64,000 bases of DNA from Plasmodium brasilianum. Its lineage: Eukaryota > Apicomplexa > Aconoidasida > Haemosporida > Plasmodiidae. The notes beneath the pieces are model-generated. The model ran no database searches. It was not told the origin of the DNA and saw only the letters and a list, made by a program, of their open reading frames with translations. Where the stretch lies: positions 496,001 through 560,000 of the forward strand of contig NC_090116.1 in assembly GCF_023973825.1 (NCBI RefSeq). Reading direction: 5' to 3'. The position numbers and the translations under genes are program-made. Position 1 is the first letter of the stretch. The number at the start of each line of letters is the position of its first letter. Below, in pieces: positions 25,445 to 36,327 of the stretch.

Positions 25445-25532
25445 AACATATTAATCCTAAGAAAATGAAGCTAAGCTAGGCTAAATGAAGCACAATTTTG
25501 ATAAAAAGAATGTCTCCATTTGTCAGACAGCT
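24657..25532. other. Convergent intergenic region
   Basis: This is the gap between the stop codons of the Kae1-type gene and the 2110-residue gene. It holds A-runs at about 25358-25371 and 25415-25440 and no supported gene. Confidence 0.6.
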
Positions 25533-28500
25533 TCACAACTTCAACCGTGTGCAATAATCATTAATAATTGAAAAGTGCTTCGTCCGTGATACGAAAAGAT
25601 CATCGACATTTCTGATATAATTTTGTTCTTCCAAATATTTATAAGTGTAATGAAAATTTGAATTATTTAATAATGTACCAAAATTAGCGTTTGACTTAAG
25701 GACAGAGTTTACACATACATAGGGCTGTAAACAGAATTCTTCATTATATTCATTAAATAGATTATTCAACCTGTTAACATAATAAAACATATTTTTTTTA
25801 TCAAAATATTTTCTCTTCACACGCTTTACAACACATAAATGAATTTTCCCTATTTCAATATATTCATAATTTTGATCAAATAAATAATTATGTTCCTTGT
25901 AATTTTTGTACAATTTTAAATATATGTGAACAAATGAACAACCTATTTTATGTGGTATGATAAAAATATGATTATTATTAACAATTTTAGCTGACAAAAT
26001 AGTATAATGCGAAGTAATGAGGTACAACTTTGCATTTAAAGGAAACAAAACGCTTTCAACGTACTTATTATATAAATCAATGTAAAAATATTGAATAACA
26101 TTCAACGGAATATATTTGGAATAATAATTATTTATTTTTGCCCCAATAATATCTGATACATTAATTAATATTTTTTTAAAATTTTTTTTTTTTTTATCTA
26201 TGTAATATATATAGTATGAATTCGAGTTATGCTCTGTGTGTATATTTTTTACTGATGATAATACAGGATAATAGTAATATTTGTTAAATAATTTCAAAAA
26301 ATGAAAATCATAATGAAATTTATAAAAACCTTTTGTGCTTAAGTACACAATATGACCATTATTTTTACTCTTTAAATTGTTCTTAACAACAACGATATTG
26401 TAAATTTCAGATAATATCATGTTGTTATTATCATTCGTTAGGTTTGCATACAGGAAATAGCTCCCTTCCTTGTGTGCTTTAATTGACAGGAAGGAATCTG
26501 AGGCGAATACCAAGTCTGTGGTTATTCTCTTCTCACCATCACTGTTGCTGTAAGCATTACCATTACTATTACTGTTACTGTTATGATTACTAATATCATT
26601 TATATTATATATTATTTTATTATTTTGTTTTCTCCCCCTATTAAGCCTGTGAAGCGTTCGTTCACTTCGTCCCCAAGACAAGGAGCTGTGTTCGACCCTA
26701 TCATTTAAGATTACATTTTTGCTGTTAACAAAATAATCTAGTTTATACGAAATGCATGAGTATTTATAAACATCATTAAAATTTATGAACTCGTAAGGAC
26801 GTTTCTCTATTTTGCTATAAAAGGTAACAAACATATTTAACTCCTTGTTAATGATAAGATAAATAATGCCACTGTTAAAAAGTTTCATAGAATGTATATA
26901 ATCAACAATTATATCGACTTGAAAAAAATAAAGTTTTCGTATGTCTCTTTCTTTTTCCAATTTTACACAAATATTGTTACTACATTTTTTATGCTTACGA
27001 TAATTTTCGTAATATTTTTCTATTTCGTAAAAATCTAGATCATATTTTTCAAGAGTAAATGTTTTTCCCCCAATGGATATAGGAAACATATCATAATAAC
27101 TTTTAAATATAGGGTATATATGTACTTCTGTTTTGCCTATATTTCTATTAGTCTTTATAGAACAAACGTACATATTTTGCTGATAATCTGTTTTTATTAC
27201 ATTTTGTACTTGTACTATTGAGCTATTTTTGGATATACATAAAACTTTGGATATATATGGATGATCATATTGAAATAATACTTCAACTGTTTGGTTAAAA
27301 GGATGAAGAACTATTTTTCTTTCGCTATATAATACCCCCTTTGAGTAAATAATTAATTCGACCATATTGGATAAAATAGAAATATATTTATTATTTAGTT
27401 TATATACTACTTCCACCTGTATATAGTACTTACCTGTGAACAGGCAATTAATGTAATAAAATAAATCTAAAATTGGCTCATCATTTAATTGAAAATTTTC
27501 TCTTATATCCTTAATTATGGTATTATTTTCCTTTACATTTAAATCTATACGATTCATTCTTATCTTCTTGTTGTAATCATAAACTAATCTTATTTTTAAA
27601 AATTGTACTGGAATATAGTCAAATTTTTTATTGTCTTTACTAAAACATTCGATCCTTAAAGGTATTGGCTTATTTTTTTCTGAACGGGTAGATAATAAGG
27701 ATATTCTTACTTTCGTCATTTTTCCGACCAACAAACCAATATATATATGTTCTGTTTCGTATATCAATTTGTTTCTTACTGTGAGGACGCCCTCCGCTTC
27801 GTGCTGTGCATTAATGTACAATGGGAAGCACACCTGTGGGGTGATCCTATCAGTACTACACTCACCGCTTCGACTTCTTATGTCCACATCCACTATGGTA
27901 TACTTCTTCCTTTTATTAACGTGTAAGCTTCTTCCCTCAAGTGAGGTCAGGATAGTAATTTGTTTGTTCCCTTCAAAGGAATATATCAAACTTTGGGGGT
28001 ATGATGGTGTAGAGCTTGGTCTACATATAAGAAGAAGCTTATAGTAAATAAAAGGAGAATGAAACAAAACTAAATTTCCGTAATTTGTGTACAATTTATC
28101 AAAAAAGTGCAAAGAAATATATTTCTCAAAATGTGTAGAAAAATTATCGCTTTTGTACGAATATGTAACAGTTAGTAATAACACATTCGATGTACAATTT
28201 GGTAAGGCACTTACACTATTTGTACTGTTCTTACTCTTTAGAGTTGTATTCAACGTGTCGTCCTTACAATTTATCAATATTTTATTATTTGTTTTTATAA
28301 CGTTTTTACGTTTCTTTTCTTCCATTTCTAAATAGTATGATTTGTCCTTTAGACATACTTGTAGTTGAAAATTTTTTATATATGATTCTATTGTGTATTC
28401 AAAATGTTCATTCGTTAATATAACATTATCGTGTTCATCAATTAAAAAGGTTTTCACATAATAATCAGTATTCTTATATAATAATATTTTTGTATCATTT

Positions 28501-31500
28501 ATAAGATGCAATTTATTTACTTCTTTATCAAACATTGTTATTTGAATAGAAGAGGGATACTTAATATGAACAGGACAATAATTCTTTGTTCCAATTTCTG
28601 GTTTCGTTTGATTGTATATCATTTCTATTATTATATTTGATGTTATATGGTTCTTTTTCCCATCAGCACAATAAATGATATAATATTTTTTGATGGGAAA
28701 AAAAGGCTCATAAGAACTTGCAGATATATTATATTTCTTATCGTTCGCGCGCATAAGTTTATGTAAAGGTGTATGATGATAATTTATTACTTTGCTGCCT
28801 TTACGTTTTACTTTTGTAGTTGTCTCTTTTTTACCTAGTAAGAAATAATTATACACAAAATCATATTCAAATAATTTCCTATTATATAATTTCTTAAAAT
28901 AGTAATGAGAAGCAGAATTTGCAAAAAAGATGGTACCATTATTACTACTATATATGTTTTTGTACATACCCTTCTTTTGTTCGTTCACATAATACCAATT
29001 TGTAAACTTTCTTTCAATAAATAATTTTTTAAATAACAAAGGACAGATATTTCTATTATGTTCATTCAAATATGTATTTTCTTTTATAACGATTTCGTCT
29101 ATATTCGACTCGGAAGAGATGTTTATTCTATATGGTAAATTATCAAAACCATTGAATAATATCAAATTAATCATTTGGTTAAATTTTATATATTTACTAC
29201 ACACAAAATCTTGACATAAGAGAGCTCCTATTTTATTATATACATTCACAAAAACATTCTTTCTTATTATTTTTTCTCCTTTGTAATAAATCATTTCCAT
29301 CAAATTTGCATTTTTCTCTCTTTTTCCTTTGATTTGAATAAATCCACATGCATTTTTAAATTTTTCTGGCATTTTCAAAAACTTGGAATATTTATTTATT
29401 ACCTCTATATTTGTCTTATCATACTTAAGTTTAATATCATTATGTACGTTATTAAAGCAACTACTCAAGAGTATACTACTCTTATCAGAGAAATGAGTAT
29501 ATCTAACAGAGTGACCATAATTGATCCCTTCCTCTTTTCCAATCTTAGTATTATGTACCCCATTCGAGTAAAACTTTATTTGTCCATTTATCCTTTTTTT
29601 ACTACTTCTTATACTTTCCCTATTTTTCCCTTTCAAGCAAGCTAGATCATCGTATCTATGACACGAATTGCTCGTGTAACTATACACATGCATAAAAAAA
29701 TATATGTTCGTAACTTCATTAATTTCAATTGTATCCTTTTCTAAAATGACTGAATAATCATTAATTTTCTCTACAATATATAGTCTAGATATAAAACAGT
29801 TATTTGAATTTTTCTCATCACAAAATAGTAAGGTAATCAAATGAAGGTTATTCTTTCTGTCTGAGTTGTATTCTTCTACCCAATGATTTTCCTTATCATT
29901 TATGCCACAACTACTTCTTTGAGTACGCTCAACATATTCATTTCTTTCTCTTGTTACAACTACAGTTCTGTTATCCACAATGACACTTAAAAACTTATGC
30001 TTCTTAAATATTTGTACAGTGTATTTCCCTGCACTTCCCCCGTAACACTTGTAATAGATTTTTTCATGGGGTAAAATAAAAAGAGTAGACATTATGAAAA
30101 TCTCTTTAATGTAACATTCTATGGGAGATGATACAGCCACACTATAGTAAAATTTAGGATAATTTTTGTAAGATATTTGAAAAGAATGAATTCCCTTTTC
30201 TATAGGAACAAAGTAATTAGCGAAATATTCCTCAAAATTATATAATGAATGTATAATTAAATTATACTTTTTTGAAAAGAGAGTCCACTTAACTTGATCA
30301 CTGGTATTTCTATTCAATAATTTTCTTCCGCTTTCATCATAAAAATGCACAATACAAAGGTACCTTTTTCCCAGAATAAAATGCTCCCCTTTGTTTATCT
30401 TCTTATTTATTTTATAATAATTATGAAGGTAAAAATCATCAAAATAATAATTACTTTTGTAGTAAAAGTGGTTTCTCAATTGATCTATTTCTCTTTCAAT
30501 TAGTTTACTGCTCCCTTGAATGCCGCTTCGTTTGCGTTTTTTCGAGAAGGGGATAGATGAAGTGCAGGAAGAAATGGTCGAGTTACAAGAAGCAGCAGTT
30601 CTATCAGTTGTCGTATTAGTGCCCCTCTCTACTATATCCGTGTACACAGGATAAAAACAAGTCACATCTGTGTTCCTTATTTTATGTACGAATATAATTG
30701 ACGTAAATTTTTGATGACTTTCCCTATTTATTACAACAATATGTACATTTACCTCTTCTATATTTTTCCTAACTTTTATAATCTCGTCCGATATAATATC
30801 ATAGTTTTTACTTGGTTGTATTTGATACTTATTTTGAAAACTCGTAATATACATATCCTTTAAACAGTTCATAGTTTTTAAGTGATTCATATTTCGTTTT
30901 ATTACATTATTTAGACTGTACGACACTAAATATTGCTGTTCTATTTTTTTGTCATCAACAAATCGTTTAAAAATATGTCTCTTCTTACCAATAAAACATA
31001 CAGAGTTATTACCACTCCTTTCATTGTACAGATGAGTGCCTTTTTCTCTTTTCAAAATTAATTTAACATGAGATTCCTCTGCAATGTCCAGTCTATTCGG
31101 AAATAACGACAATAATTCATAAATAAACACAATGATATAATAAAAGATAGGTTTACATTTATTATATAGTTGTATAAGGATCTTTGTGATACCTGCTTTT
31201 TCTTTTGTTCTTATAGACAGTTCATATTCGCCATTACCATATGTGATGGAAGCATGTTGTATATATTTTTCATCAAAGTAAACTTTAAATAGATTACTTT
31301 TTGATAGCACCATTTTCTTTTTATTTTTCGATATTATATATACATTTCTTTTCTCATTTTTTTCAATATACATAGTAATATAATCATTTATCATAAATAT
31401 ATGATTGCTCACATCATACTCTACAGTGATGTATTTTTTTTCTCCTTCTCCATTTTCATTTCCTTGAACAATAAAAGATGACAAGAATTTGCAAGTAGCT

Positions 31501-31865
31501 TTTTTTGTATTTAGCAATATTAGTATTTCCCTTGTGCACACATTATCACTTAATATACAATTATTCCCAATACTATACGTGCTACTGCCCCTCGTGTTAA
31601 CAATGTCCTTCTTTACAATTTTATTTTTCTTGGATTCTTTTCTTTTCCTAATTATGTCATCATTTCCTAAATAAAATATTTCAAAAAAGTCTTCTTTCAA
31701 ATAGTACCACATGTAGCATTCGCTTAAACCTCCTGAACTGTAGTACCTTAAATTTTTCTCTTCATTCAGATTATTGAACGATATAATGTCATTTTTTGGA
31801 GCACTTTTTTTTCTTGTTGCCGCTATGAAACATGCAAATAAATAGACTAAAAAGGACCTTATCAT
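25533..31865 (-). CDS. Very large secretory-pathway protein, candidate gp210/NUP210-like nucleoporin
   Basis: This is a single uninterrupted 2110-codon frame. The first residues (RSFLVYLFACFIAA) form a signal peptide. The rest is predominantly short beta-strand patterns with alternating hydrophobic/polar residues and many Asn-X-Ser/Thr sites, suggesting a string of Ig-like domains in the ER or perinuclear lumen. The N-terminal segment reads as a hydrophobic strand, ECYMWYYL, a charged insert, then CTREILILL. That is reminiscent of the start of the gp210 nuclear-pore glycoprotein, where a CYxW motif is followed by a second Cys and a strand. An internal ILPHEKIYYKCYGGSAGKY segment also recalls the GGP-type motif of gp210. 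I see no convincing C-terminal transmembrane helix, which gp210 normally has, so either a small 3' exon is missed or the protein differs. Low-complexity (Asn/Ser) tracts occur near 26540-26590. The gene is certain; the function is tentative. Confidence 0.9.
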   Translation of the reverse strand: MIRSFLVYLFACFIAATRKKSAPKNDIISFNNLNEEKNLRYYSSGGLSECYMWYYLKEDFFEIFYLGNDDIIRKRKESKKNKIVKKDIVNTRGSSTYSIGNNCILSDNVCTREILILLNTKKATCKFLSSFIVQGNENGEGEKKYITVEYDVSNHIFMINDYITMYIEKNEKRNVYIISKNKKKMVLSKSNLFKVYFDEKYIQHASITYGNGEYELSIRTKEKAGITKILIQLYNKCKPIFYYIIVFIYELLSLFPNRLDIAEESHVKLILKREKGTHLYNERSGNNSVCFIGKKRHIFKRFVDDKKIEQQYLVSYSLNNVIKRNMNHLKTMNCLKDMYITSFQNKYQIQPSKNYDIISDEIIKVRKNIEEVNVHIVVINRESHQKFTSIIFVHKIRNTDVTCFYPVYTDIVERGTNTTTDRTAASCNSTISSCTSSIPFSKKRKRSGIQGSSKLIEREIDQLRNHFYYKSNYYFDDFYLHNYYKINKKINKGEHFILGKRYLCIVHFYDESGRKLLNRNTSDQVKWTLFSKKYNLIIHSLYNFEEYFANYFVPIEKGIHSFQISYKNYPKFYYSVAVSSPIECYIKEIFIMSTLFILPHEKIYYKCYGGSAGKYTVQIFKKHKFLSVIVDNRTVVVTRERNEYVERTQRSSCGINDKENHWVEEYNSDRKNNLHLITLLFCDEKNSNNCFISRLYIVEKINDYSVILEKDTIEINEVTNIYFFMHVYSYTSNSCHRYDDLACLKGKNRESIRSSKKRINGQIKFYSNGVHNTKIGKEEGINYGHSVRYTHFSDKSSILLSSCFNNVHNDIKLKYDKTNIEVINKYSKFLKMPEKFKNACGFIQIKGKREKNANLMEMIYYKGEKIIRKNVFVNVYNKIGALLCQDFVCSKYIKFNQMINLILFNGFDNLPYRINISSESNIDEIVIKENTYLNEHNRNICPLLFKKLFIERKFTNWYYVNEQKKGMYKNIYSSNNGTIFFANSASHYYFKKLYNRKLFEYDFVYNYFLLGKKETTTKVKRKGSKVINYHHTPLHKLMRANDKKYNISASSYEPFFPIKKYYIIYCADGKKNHITSNIIIEMIYNQTKPEIGTKNYCPVHIKYPSSIQITMFDKEVNKLHLINDTKILLYKNTDYYVKTFLIDEHDNVILTNEHFEYTIESYIKNFQLQVCLKDKSYYLEMEEKKRKNVIKTNNKILINCKDDTLNTTLKSKNSTNSVSALPNCTSNVLLLTVTYSYKSDNFSTHFEKYISLHFFDKLYTNYGNLVLFHSPFIYYKLLLICRPSSTPSYPQSLIYSFEGNKQITILTSLEGRSLHVNKRKKYTIVDVDIRSRSGECSTDRITPQVCFPLYINAQHEAEGVLTVRNKLIYETEHIYIGLLVGKMTKVRISLLSTRSEKNKPIPLRIECFSKDNKKFDYIPVQFLKIRLVYDYNKKIRMNRIDLNVKENNTIIKDIRENFQLNDEPILDLFYYINCLFTGKYYIQVEVVYKLNNKYISILSNMVELIIYSKGVLYSERKIVLHPFNQTVEVLFQYDHPYISKVLCISKNSSIVQVQNVIKTDYQQNMYVCSIKTNRNIGKTEVHIYPIFKSYYDMFPISIGGKTFTLEKYDLDFYEIEKYYENYRKHKKCSNNICVKLEKERDIRKLYFFQVDIIVDYIHSMKLFNSGIIYLIINKELNMFVTFYSKIEKRPYEFINFNDVYKYSCISYKLDYFVNSKNVILNDRVEHSSLSWGRSERTLHRLNRGRKQNNKIIYNINDISNHNSNSNSNGNAYSNSDGEKRITTDLVFASDSFLSIKAHKEGSYFLYANLTNDNNNMILSEIYNIVVVKNNLKSKNNGHIVYLSTKGFYKFHYDFHFLKLFNKYYYYPVLSSVKNIHTEHNSNSYYIYYIDKKKKNFKKILINVSDIIGAKINNYYSKYIPLNVIQYFYIDLYNKYVESVLFPLNAKLYLITSHYTILSAKIVNNNHIFIIPHKIGCSFVHIYLKLYKNYKEHNYLFDQNYEYIEIGKIHLCVVKRVKRKYFDKKNMFYYVNRLNNLFNEYNEEFCLQPYVCVNSVLKSNANFGTLLNNSNFHYTYKYLEEQNYIRNVDDLFVSRTKHFSIINDYCTRLKL

Positions 31866-33209
31866 TTTATCCTTTTTTTCGCTATTTCATTTTTTCACAT
31901 TTTTTTTTTTTTTTTTGCCTTATTCTGCATTTGTGAAAATTAGGAAAGGAACCATTATATGGAGTAAGAAAAAAAAAAAAAAAGACCAGAAGAAACATCA
32001 ATAGGGGAGTGACTCTTGCATATTTACTCAAACTACCACGCGACTTAAACATACGAATGTATATATATTTATACACATTATGTGTAAGTTTGAGGGTGGG
32101 TATGTATGCATGTGGGTATGTATGTATGTGGGTATGTATGCATGTGGGTATGTATGCATGTGTGTATGTATGTATGTATGTATGCATGTGGGTATGTATG
32201 CATGTGTGTATGTATGTATGTATGTATGTGTGTAAGCATCATATATGTGAACTCACATGTACCCATACATATGCTCAACAAAAGGCAAAACCGTAAAGGT
32301 GCAGAAAAAAAATAAAAACATAATGCTTCAAATGAAATACACCTATTTATCCCTTGTACGAAAAAACATTTCATGTTTAAAAAGAAACAAAATATTCGAT
32401 CTTCTCCTTCAGGAGTGAAATTATTCTATTTATTCCGGCATACACCTATGTATGCATACATATATATATATTACCTTAAACTGGATCATCCAGTTTTTGA
32501 CTTTTTTTTTTTTTCACCTTTTACACAGACCTTTTTAATGCTAAAAAAGGCATCTTTGGGGCTATTCAAAGTAGGCAATAATTTCAAGGAGATAATTAAA
32601 AAAAAAAAAAAAAAAAAAAAAGGAGAGAAAAGTGAAAGGTAGGCAAAAGATAGCTGTGCACCCTGCTTCAACAAATCAGTAACAATTCTTTCGTTCGTCA
32701 AGTACCTTAGGATATGCTTGGTAATTTTAGAACGTCCATACATGTGCTTAATTAAAGCAGTAAAGCAGCACTTTCAGGAGATATATCTCATTATGTACAA
32801 TTTGCATTTAATAAATTGCAAATATATTTTTATGTTAGCCTCTTAAAAAGTTAAACGAAAAAAAAAAAAAAAAAAAAAGAATGAAAGTGTGATAACATGA
32901 TAGTATAATAGAATGATAGCATGCGTTCGTGGGTGTGATTGGGAAAAATAATAAAAAAAAAAAAAAATTAAAATAAAATAAGGCAAAGGCATCAAAATAT
33001 TATAATGAGAAAAATATATACATTTTCGAAACAAAATTTCTTTTCTCCCTATTTCTTTCTTTTTCTTTTTTTTCTTTTTGTCCTCACGAAGTTTCAAAAA
33101 GATAAGATACAATCTTGTTGTAACATGGACAGCAGAATAAACACTGCTAACACAGCTAATACGTTTAAGAAGACTAGTGGTTCTCCTCCTCCCCTACCCC
33201 CGTGAAATT
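31866..33209. other. Intergenic region between the 2110-residue gene and PRP31
   Basis: These 1.3 kb separate two minus-strand genes and contain the promoter of the 2110-residue gene and the 3' UTR of PRP31. They hold a TATG/GTGGG minisatellite and A/T runs at about 32599-32621 and 32860-32879. No supported gene is present. Confidence 0.6.
32095..32234. repeat. TATGTATGCATGTGGG minisatellite
   Basis: The array is about 140 bases of mixed 12- and 16-base units (TATGTATGTGGG, TATGTATGCATGTGGG, TATGTATGCATGTGTG). It lies 230-370 bases upstream of the start codon of the large secretory gene. Frames through it on both strands are repeat artefacts. Confidence 0.9.
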
Positions 33210-35083
33210 TTAGACTCTACGAAATTGAGCTGTGCTAGAAAAGTATATATTTTCCTTCTGTTCATCCTTTTGGTTAATAGCAGAAGGGTTAAATAATTCA
33301 ATACCCTGCAAAGGAGTAAAAATCAAAGAGGATGACAAACCTCCAGTTACTCCACTAGATTGAACATTCAAATTTTTCCTCTTGGTAATATTTGTTTTCT
33401 GCTTTGTCTGGTATTTTAATTTCGTTATATTCGAATTTAATAACATAGTATTTTGATCACTAAAGGTATAAAAGTCATCATTTGTATTTGGGCCAAATGG
33501 TAATCTATTAATTTGTTTCCTTAATTCAGTAATTTCTGTTTTTTCTTTTAATTTTCGATATCTTTTTCCTCCTCTTTTTCTTCTTTTCTTTTCATCAGGC
33601 ATAGGTAGAATTTTTTTTTGTTTCATTGGATGTGGTTCTTGTAATTTTATTAAATGGTTAATTACATTTTCTCGGAGTAATAATCCATATTGTCCTTCTC
33701 TGTATTTCTTAAAATAATCTATTCTAGATGCTAAACTACATTTCCCTGCTAATAAACTTATTGCTTTTTTTTTATATGCATCTGGAACACTTTGAACTAT
33801 TTCAGAAGTACTTAATATTCCTACCCCATATGTTTTATGCACATTACTAAATCCGAGCACTGATTTTTTAGAACTACCAACAACTATAAGATTTTGAGAA
33901 GAAGTAACAGATAAATTTTTTAAAGAGCCTACTGAACTAATCAGACGAGCTGTTAATGCACTACCTAATAGCATTGTCAAATTAGGAGCGAGAAGAAACA
34001 TTTTACTTTCTAAATAAAGTAAAACCATTTGTCTATATTCATTTAATTCTAAAGCTTCATTACAAAAGGATAAACAGCTTTTTAATAAATGCTCCGATAA
34101 ATTTATTCCAGTTGTCATACTAGAGGCAACTGTTATAGCCATTACTGTAGTATTTGGAAGTATATCTGAAAAATCAATATTTTTTAAATCGTTTTCATTC
34201 TTTATCTTACTTACAACAGTTATATATTCTAAAGGGGAATATACTATTGAGTCTAGTTCGGGAAATTTTGTTGAATATATATCTTTTACATATTTATGTA
34301 TATTTAATATCTCTGTGTCTATTTTTATTATTAATTCGATACATTTTTCAATTAATATTTCTTCGTCATCGTGAACATCCCCCTGGCCATGGTTTTCGTC
34401 CTCGTCCTCATCATTTACCTTATCGTTCACCATATCGCTTATCGCATCGTTTACCTCCTCTTCTTCTTTTTCATTCCCCTCTTCATTACCATCTTTTACC
34501 TTTTTTCTTTTTTTCGTTCTTTCATTTTCATTTAACAAGTCCTCCTGTCCTTGTTCATGTAGTTCTTCCTCGGCTTCAATAATATAATTCTTAATACTAT
34601 TCATGGTTTTTAAAAAATCCTCATCATATAATAGTTCGGATATTTTACGTTCTTTTTTTTTTTTTTTCTCGTTTAAGAATTCTTCTATAGCATCAACAAT
34701 TTCTTCATAATCATCATTCTCCTTGTTATCATCTATATCCAATTTCTTTTGTGCTATCATGTTACCATTATTGAATGGGTCCTCATCTTCCATCTCCAAG
34801 TCCTCCAGATCTTTCAAGAAGGTATCAGCAAGGGTTGTCTGAAAGAAGGGAAGTACATATTTACGTACAAGTGTGCAAATGTACACATATAAAGGAATGC
34901 ACATACGTACGTATGGAGGTAAGTACGTATGTGGAAACCCCCGTAGGCAGATAAACATGTATTCACGTAAACGTGTATATACGCGACGAGCTCCGTGCGA
35001 ACACAACAGACACGCAAAAATAAATGTAACATCCTTTCCTGCCAATAAAATAAAATAAAGCCTATAAACCATTCCACGGTTAA

Positions 35084-35114
<31 letters not shown>

Positions 35115-35246
35115 GCACATAAAAATGTATACGTAGTTAACTATACACGAATCAACGGGGGGGGTAGCTTAGATGTACCCACATATCTACATTTTAGCTA
35201 ATGAACATGATTAAGTAAAATGGAAAAATGTTTTACTACTCACCAT
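33210..35246 (-). CDS. PRPF31: U4/U6 snRNP splicing factor PRP31, two exons
   Basis: PRP31 bridges U4/U6 and U5 in the tri-snRNP and is essential for spliceosome assembly in the nucleus. The main exon is 34838-33210. The frame continues open upstream of it, but family similarity starts only at TLADTFLKDLEDLE, directly after a ttctttcag acceptor. The start codon is supplied by an ATG at 35246-35244 followed at once by a gtgagt donor, so exon 1 is three coding bases long. The product has 543 residues. Order: acidic N-terminus, Glu/Asp/Lys-rich low complexity, coiled-coil segment, then the Nop domain (TVMAITVASSMTTG, APNLTMLLGSALTARLIS, LIVVGSSKK, YGVGILSTSEIVQSVP, KCSLASRIDYF) and the basic C-terminal PRP31 region (KKRRKRGGKRYRKLKEK, LPFGPN). 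Identification is secure; the one-codon exon is a well-supported inference. Confidence 0.93.
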
Positions 35247-35342
35247 TTTTTTTTAATATATTATATAGGCCTATATATTTTGGAAAGTCTGGAAAATATT
35301 CTGTTTATATTTTACGGTGATAGCTTCCTTTTGCATTACATA

Positions 35343-35645
35343 TATATGCTTTTTTAAAAAGTACTGTTATTACTGTCGTTACTACCGTTATTACTACTAT
35401 TGCTAGTACTGTAGTTACTACCGTTAACACTATTGTTGTTACTGCTGTTGTTACTGCTGTTGTTACTGCTGTTGTTACTGCTGTTGTTACTGCTGTTGTT
35501 ACTGCTGTTGTTACTGCTGTTGTTACTGCTGTTGTTACTGCTGTTGTTACTGCTGTTGTTACTGCTATTGTTACTACTGTCGTTACTACTGTCGTTACTA
35601 CTGTTGTTACTACTGTTGTTACTACTATTGCTAGTACTTTAGTTA
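35343..35645. repeat. 12-base tandem repeat (ACTGCTGTTGTT)
   Basis: About 300 bases of a 12-base unit lie here, with a near-perfect core at about 35427-35570 and degenerate edges (ACTACCGTT, ACTACTGTCGTT). Because the period is a multiple of three, all frames stay open: poly-Leu on the plus strand and Val-Thr-Thr-Ala on the minus. Neither looks like a gene. Confidence 0.93.
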
Positions 35646-35686
35646 CTATTTTTGTTCCTATTATTTTATCAATATCATGTAAAATG

Positions 35687-35815
35687 CACAAAATTCACAA
35701 AATTCACAAAATGCACAAAATGCACAAAATGCACAAAATGTACAAAATGCACAAAATGTACAAAATATGCAAAATGTGCAAAATGTATAAAATGTACGAA
35801 ATATTCAAAATATTG
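35687..35815. repeat. 9-base tandem repeat (ACAAAATGC)
   Basis: About fourteen copies of ACAAAATGC/ACAAAATTC/ACAAAATGT follow directly after the 12-base array. The encoded His-Lys-Met/Ile pattern is a by-product of the repeat. Confidence 0.9.
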
Positions 35816-36327
35816 AAAAATTGGGCATCACCCCTGTACCGTTTAAATATTTACAGTTGTCTGTTGTTATTCTACTTCTACATTTTCGAGTATTTACTAC
35901 TTCTATTTGCTTATCCTTTGGCAGTCTTTTGTTTTTGTTTTTGTTTTATAATATACTATTTTTATGTATTACGTTTGTGTATTTATAAATTATTTTTACA
36001 TATTACTTATTATATATATATATGTTATCGTTATATACCAATTCGTGCATAACATTTCGTATATGATGTTTTCATTTATGTTTCCTTTATATATATATCC
36101 CTTTCAAATATTTTATTTTTTACATAAAAATTTCAGATATTTAAAGCGTCTTCATAATTGTGATACTCCTGTCGAATGAGGAATGAATTTACAAAAAGAA
36201 AAAAAAAAAAAAAAAAAAAATACTCATTTTTGAATACCTCACATAATTTTAAGATTTCACCTTCTCACAAAAAAATAGAGAGTACGTAAAAATTGTCGAA
36301 AAAAAATGTAGTATTTGCATCAATATT

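Noticed and set aside
34814..35120. Upstream extension of the PRP31 open frame to an in-frame ATG near 35120
   Set aside because: The extra residues (Tyr/Ile/Cys-rich from TATA sequence) are unlike PRP31, and a clear acceptor precedes the conserved N-terminus. This part is intron.
35427..35570. CRISPR-like regular repeats
   Set aside because: The repeats are contiguous tandem units without unique spacers, in a eukaryotic nuclear genome.
35433..35642. 69-codon poly-Leu frame on the plus strand and Val-Thr-Thr-Ala frame on the minus strand
   Set aside because: Both arise from the 12-base tandem array, whose period keeps all frames open. There is no other coding evidence.
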